Shown piece after piece: positions 60,474-64,000 of a stretch of 64,000 nt of DNA (the first letter of the stretch is position 1; each line of letters starts with the position of its first letter). Location of the stretch: positions 3,272,001 through 3,336,000 of the forward strand of contig NC_004463.1 in assembly GCF_000011365.1 (NCBI RefSeq), in the 5' to 3' direction. The notes below the pieces were generated by a model that saw only the letters and a program-made list of their open reading frames with translations, searched no databases and was not told the DNA's origin. A program made the translations under genes and the position numbers. This DNA is from Bradyrhizobium diazoefficiens USDA 110 (GTDB lineage: Bacteria; Pseudomonadota; Alphaproteobacteria; Rhizobiales; Xanthobacteraceae).

Positions 60474-61646
60474 ATGCCCATCGTGAACCGCGTCGCCGAC
60501 CTTCAACCCGATATTCAGGCCTGGCGCCGGGACATCCACCAGCATCCCGAATTGCTGTATGACGTTCACCGCACCGCAGCATTCGTCGCGGACCGTTTGC
60601 GTGAATTCGGCTGCGATGAGGTCGTGACCGGCCTCGGCCAGACCGGCGTGGTCGGCGTGATCAAGGGCAACAAGCCAGCCGGCGAAGGGCTCAAGACCAT
60701 CGGCCTGCGCGCCGACATGGACGCGCTGCCGGTCGAGGAGCAGACCAACCTGCCTTACGCCTCGAAGAATCCGGGCAAGATGCACGCCTGCGGCCATGAC
60801 GGCCACACCGCGATGCTGCTTGGGGCGGCCCGCTACCTCGCCGAGACCCGCAATTTTGCCGGCGATGCTGTCGTGATCTTCCAGCCGGCCGAGGAGGGCG
60901 GTGCCGGCGGCGCGGCCATGGTCAAGGACGGGCTGATGGAGCGCTTCGGCATCGAGCAGGTCTACGGCATGCATAACGGCCCGGGCATCCCGATCGGCTC
61001 GTTCGCGATCCGGCCGGGCCCGATCATGGCGGCGACCGACGAGGTCGATATCATGATCGAGGGCCTCGGCGGCCATGCCGCGCGTCCGCACAAATGCATC
61101 GATTCCGTGCTGGTCGGCGCGCAGGTGATCACCGCGTTGCAGTCGATCGTGGCGCGCAGCGTCGATCCGCTGGAATCGGCGGTGATCTCGATCTGCGAAT
61201 TCCACGCCGGCAACGCCCGCAACGTCATTCCGCAGACCGCGACGCTGAGGGGCACCATCCGCACGCTGTCGCCGGACGTGCGCAAGCTGGTCGAGAAGCG
61301 CGTGCACGAAGTGGTGGCGGGCGTGGCGCAGATCACCGGCGCGAAGATCGACCTGCACTACAAGCGCAACTATCCCGTCGTGAACAACCACGCCGCGGAG
61401 ACCGAGGTGGCGCGGCGTATCGCAAGGCAGGTCGCGGGCGAAGCCAATGTGCACGAGATGCCGCCGCTGATGGGCGGTGAGGATTTTGCCTATATGCTGG
61501 AAGCGCGCCCCGGCGCCTTCATCTTCTGCGGCAACGGCGACAGCGCCGGCCTGCATCACCCCGCCTATAATTTCAACGACGAGGCGATCGTGTTCGGCAC
61601 GTCCTACTGGGTCAAGCTGGTCGAGGAGTCGCTCGCAGCGTCGTAG
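60474..61646 (+). CDS. M20-family amidohydrolase (hippurate hydrolase type)
   Basis: 390 residues from the ATG at 60474 (MPIVNRVADLQPD). The dinuclear-metal M20D motifs are visible: RDIHQHPELLYDVHRTA, IGLRADMDALPVEE, MHACGHDGHTAMLLGAA with Cys-His, PAEEGGAGGAAM with the catalytic Glu, NGPGIPIG, GGHAARPHKCIDSV and MGGEDFAYMLE. It would split N-acyl amino acids such as hippurate or acetylated amino acids. The HGMHN-type segment is YGMHNGPG. No transporter is adjacent. Confidence 0.9.
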   Translation: MPIVNRVADLQPDIQAWRRDIHQHPELLYDVHRTAAFVADRLREFGCDEVVTGLGQTGVVGVIKGNKPAGEGLKTIGLRADMDALPVEEQTNLPYASKNPGKMHACGHDGHTAMLLGAARYLAETRNFAGDAVVIFQPAEEGGAGGAAMVKDGLMERFGIEQVYGMHNGPGIPIGSFAIRPGPIMAATDEVDIMIEGLGGHAARPHKCIDSVLVGAQVITALQSIVARSVDPLESAVISICEFHAGNARNVIPQTATLRGTIRTLSPDVRKLVEKRVHEVVAGVAQITGAKIDLHYKRNYPVVNNHAAETEVARRIARQVAGEANVHEMPPLMGGEDFAYMLEARPGAFIFCGNGDSAGLHHPAYNFNDEAIVFGTSYWVKLVEESLAAS

Positions 61647-61660
61647 GCGCGGCGTCCTTC

Positions 61661-61810
61661 ACCTCGCCCCGCTTGCGGGGCGAGGTCGGATTTTTCGCGA
61701 AGCGTAAAATCCGGGTGAGGGGGACTCTCCGCGAGTCCGTCTCTCACCGTGATCGCGGAGGCAGCCCCTCACCCCAACCCTCTCCCCGTAAGAACGGGGA
61801 GAGGGAGAGG
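61661..61810. repeat. palindromic repeat with terminator-like hairpins between convergent genes
   Basis: ACCTCGCCCC/GGGGCGAGGT (61661-61686) and CTCTCCCCGT/ACGGGGAGAG (61780-61803) are strong hairpins at the ends of a ~150-bp palindromic element. It fills the space between the M20 gene and the convergent pit gene and probably acts as a bidirectional stop. It belongs to the same family as the element at 25614. Confidence 0.72.
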
Positions 61811-61818
61811 AGAGGTCT

Positions 61819-63447
61819 TCAGAAGATTCGCGAGAAGATCACGTAGAGCGTGGCCGACAGCATGATCGCGCAGGGCAGCGTCAGCACCCAGGCCATCAGC
61901 AGGTTGCGGATGGTCGCCATCTGCAGGCCCGAGCCGTTCGCGGCCATGGTGCCGGCGACGCCGGACGACAGCACGTGGGTGGTCGAGACCGGCAGGCCGA
62001 ACACGTCGGCGGCACCGATCGTGGCGGCGGCGACGAGCTCGGCGGAGGCGCCCTGTGCGTAGGTGAGATGGGTCTTGCCGATCTTCTCACCGACCGTGAC
62101 GACGATGCGCTTCCAGCCGATCATGGTGCCGAGGCCGAGCGCGATGGCGACCGCGATCTTCACCCAGTTCGGGATGAACTTCGTGGCGGCGTCGAGCGAG
62201 CCCTTGTAGGCGTTCAGGGTCGCGACCTCGTCCTTGTTGAGATCGTTCTCCTTGTCCTTCATCAGGAAGCGGATCGCTTCCGAGGTCAGGTACATGTCGT
62301 TGCGGGTGTTGCCGACGGCTTCCGCCGGCACCTTGTTCAGCGTGCCGTATTTGGCGACCTGGTCGCCGACATCCTTCACCAGCACGGCGAGCGAGGGATA
62401 GGTGCCCTCGTTGATCTGATGCAGTGCGATGTACTGCGTCACCGCCGGACGGGGATCGCCGATGATGCTGTGCCCGGCGCCCTTGGCCGAGATCACCCTG
62501 GCGGCGGCCTCCGAGGTCTTCTGGAACTGGGCGACCTGGGATTCCGGCAGAGCGCGGTTGAGCGCGTAAGCGGTTGGAACGGTGCCGATCAGGATCAGCA
62601 TGATCAGGCCCATGCCCTTCTGGCCGTCGTTCGAGCCGTGCGCGAAGCTGACGCCGGTGCAGGTCAGGATCAGGAGGCCGCGGATCCAGAGCGGCGGCGC
62701 CTTGTTGCCTTCGGGCGCGGCGTACAGAGCCGGGTTGCGCACGATGAACTTGAGCACCAGCAGCAGCACGGCGGCGCAGGCGAAGCCGACCAGCGGCGAC
62801 AGCAGCAGCGCGTAGCCGATCTCGGTAGCCTTGCTCCAGTCCACGCCCGAGGTGCCGTCGCGGCCGCGCATCACGGCGTTGGCGATGCCGACGCCGATGA
62901 TGGAGCCGATCAGCGTGTGCGAGGAGGAGGCGGGCAGGCCGAAATACCAGGTGCCGAGATTCCACAGGATCGCGGCGATCAGCAGAGCGAACACCATTGC
63001 GAAGCCGGCGCTGGAGCCGACCTGGAGGATCAGCTCGACCGGCAGCAGCGAGACGATGCCGAAGGCGACCGCGCCGGAGGACAGCAGCACGCCGAGGAAG
63101 TTGAAGAAGCCCGACCACATCACGGCGACTTCAGCCGGGAGCGAATGGGTGTAGATCACGGTCGCCACCGCATTGGCGGTGTCGTGGAAGCCGTTGACGA
63201 ACTCGAAGCCGAGCGCGATCAGCAGCGCAACGAACAAGAGGATGTAGGGCAGGAAGGTCGTGACCCGCGTGCCGGTCGCGTTGACGTCGGCATAGATGCT
63301 GTAGGCGACGAACAGCAGACCCGCGGCGAGGATGCCGAAGAACAGGATCATCGTCAGCGGATTGAAGCCCTTGTCGAGATTGGGCCGTGAGGCCGGCTGG
63401 ATCGGCGCGGGATCGGCTACCGCGCGGTCGAATGCTACATCGGTCAT
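61819..63447 (-). CDS. pit: low-affinity inorganic phosphate transporter (Pit family)
   Basis: 542 residues from the ATG at 63447 (MTDVAFDRAV) with AAGGGG upstream; the frame runs 22 codons further without support. The PHO4 family signature appears twice: FEFVNGFHDTANAVATVIYT with WYFGLPASSSHTLIGSIIG in the first half, and SFAHGSNDGQKGMG with VFGLPVSTTHVLSSGVAGT in the second. About ten transmembrane helices are seen. A ~130-residue hydrophilic insertion (residues ~320-450, SEAAARVISAKGAGHSIIGD onward) lies between the halves and is probably cytosolic. The protein imports metal-phosphate with protons. No PhoU gene is adjacent. Confidence 0.92.
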   Translation of the reverse strand: MTDVAFDRAVADPAPIQPASRPNLDKGFNPLTMILFFGILAAGLLFVAYSIYADVNATGTRVTTFLPYILLFVALLIALGFEFVNGFHDTANAVATVIYTHSLPAEVAVMWSGFFNFLGVLLSSGAVAFGIVSLLPVELILQVGSSAGFAMVFALLIAAILWNLGTWYFGLPASSSHTLIGSIIGVGIANAVMRGRDGTSGVDWSKATEIGYALLLSPLVGFACAAVLLLVLKFIVRNPALYAAPEGNKAPPLWIRGLLILTCTGVSFAHGSNDGQKGMGLIMLILIGTVPTAYALNRALPESQVAQFQKTSEAAARVISAKGAGHSIIGDPRPAVTQYIALHQINEGTYPSLAVLVKDVGDQVAKYGTLNKVPAEAVGNTRNDMYLTSEAIRFLMKDKENDLNKDEVATLNAYKGSLDAATKFIPNWVKIAVAIALGLGTMIGWKRIVVTVGEKIGKTHLTYAQGASAELVAAATIGAADVFGLPVSTTHVLSSGVAGTMAANGSGLQMATIRNLLMAWVLTLPCAIMLSATLYVIFSRIF

Positions 63448-63545
63448 GTCTGGACGCCCCTTAACTTTCAGGTAAGGGTATTGTCCGCGATGGATTTGAA
63501 GGCTGGATGACAAGCGGTGGTTGAAAGGCGTTTTCCCGCCCGTAT

Positions 63546-64000
63546 TTAGGCGGCGCGCGCGGATTTCCTCTGCAGGCTGGCGGCGATCTTCAGGTCTTCG
63601 ACAAAGCGCTGATATTCCAGCACTTTGGCTTCCGGGTCGGGCAGTCGCAGCAGATAGGACGGGTGCACCGTCACCAGCGCCTTGCGGCCGTCGGGAAGGT
63701 CGATGAGCCGGCCGCGGGTCTTGCCGATTGGGGTGATCTTGCCGAATACGCTTTGCGCGGCGGTGGCGCCCATCGCGACGATGAGCTCGGGCTGGATTGC
63801 CGCAACTTCCCGCTCATACCATGGCCGGCACGCTTTGATTTCCGGTGTTGCCGGCTTCTGGTGCAGGCGGATCTTTCCGCGCGGCACGAATTTGAAGTGC
63901 TTCACCGCATTGGTGACATAGACCTTCTTGCGGTCGACGCCGGCTTCCTCCAGCGCGCGGTCGAGCATCTGCCCGGCCGGTCCGACGAAGGGATGGCCGG
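63546..64000 (-). CDS. uracil-DNA glycosylase family protein, UdgX-like (C-terminal part)
   Basis: The gene enters from beyond the window end, so only about the last 150 codons are visible. They contain GHPFVGPAGQMLDRALEEAG (the family-4 UDG active-site region), VYVTNAVKHFKFVPRGKIRLHQKP, RPWYEREVAAIQPELIVAMGATAAQSVFG, and VTVHPSYLLRLPD with the conserved His. The GKIRLHQKP insertion corresponds to the KRRIH loop of UdgX, whose His forms a covalent bond with the abasic site. The middle residue differs (Ile for Arg). UdgX would bind uracil DNA tightly rather than turn over. The N-terminal part, possibly with a fused DUF4130 domain, is not visible. Confidence 0.8.
   Translation of the reverse strand, partial: GHPFVGPAGQMLDRALEEAGVDRKKVYVTNAVKHFKFVPRGKIRLHQKPATPEIKACRPWYEREVAAIQPELIVAMGATAAQSVFGKITPIGKTRGRLIDLPDGRKALVTVHPSYLLRLPDPEAKVLEYQRFVEDLKIAASLQRKSARAA

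Overview
The window looks like a chromosomal segment of a Bradyrhizobium-type alphaproteobacterium (Nitrobacteraceae). The evidence is a uniformly GC-rich, codon-biased sequence, palindromic intergenic repeats of the kind common in that group, and a complete hopanoid locus that combines squalene synthesis by HpnCDE, C-2 methylation by HpnP and aminotriol formation by HpnO. The species is inferred from gene content and order only. I found no rRNA, tRNA, CRISPR array, insertion sequence or prophage. The segment reads as core or stable accessory chromosome.

Region by region. (1) 1-3992: homoprotocatechuate meta-cleavage genes hpaD (cut by the window edge), hpaE, hpaF and hpaH on the minus strand, divergent from the MarR-type regulator hpaR, with a perfect 16-bp dyad operator between them. 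(2) 4030-6894: a decayed Ldh-family dehydrogenase remnant, an HpaI/GarL-type aldolase and a UxaA/GarD-type dehydratase, possibly a sugar-acid module. (3) 7066-8869: a PAS protein overlapping a chemoreceptor, resembling a split Aer. (4) 9164-15849: a tight operon of three poorly understood proteins: transglutaminase-DUF2126, circularly permuted ATP-grasp-alpha-E, and a second transglutaminase. It is the best candidate here for an under-described system. (5) 16165-28097: HD hydrolase, alpha/beta hydrolase, Rieske-FAD oxidoreductase, a frameshifted hybrid histidine kinase with a partner REC-kinase, HdeD-like protein, substrate-binding protein, acyl-CoA dehydrogenase and MBL-fold protein. (6) 28098-31141: a DUF4239 remnant, an RlpA-like protein and a chemoreceptor.

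(7) 31354-53305: the hopanoid region. It opens with eutB-hpnP-eutC, where the hopanoid C-2 methylase sits inside the ethanolamine ammonia-lyase gene pair, followed by an MMPL/RND exporter, three secreted proteins, and hpnC-hpnD-hpnE-shc-hpnG. A bidirectional terminator separates these from the minus-strand ispH-hpnH pair; hpnN, a DUF2147 protein and hpnO follow. Together they make and modify squalene, cyclise it, attach and trim adenosine, aminate the side chain, methylate ring A and export the product. A motif matching the general-stress sigma EcfG (GGAAC, 16 nt, CGTT) lies 33 nt upstream of hpnN.

(8) 53314-56732: a higBA toxin-antitoxin pair with its operator, then an ECF sigma/anti-sigma pair behind a cupredoxin and a Tat-exported metallophosphoesterase. 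(9) 56912-64000: an MmyB-like regulator, an ABM-domain protein, a SnoaL-like protein, a GMC oxidoreductase, an M20 amidohydrolase, a Pit phosphate transporter and, cut by the window end, a uracil-DNA glycosylase-family protein with a UdgX-like loop.

Most long ORFs opposite these genes are GC-driven mirror frames and were left out. All family names come from reading motifs by eye; no database search was run.
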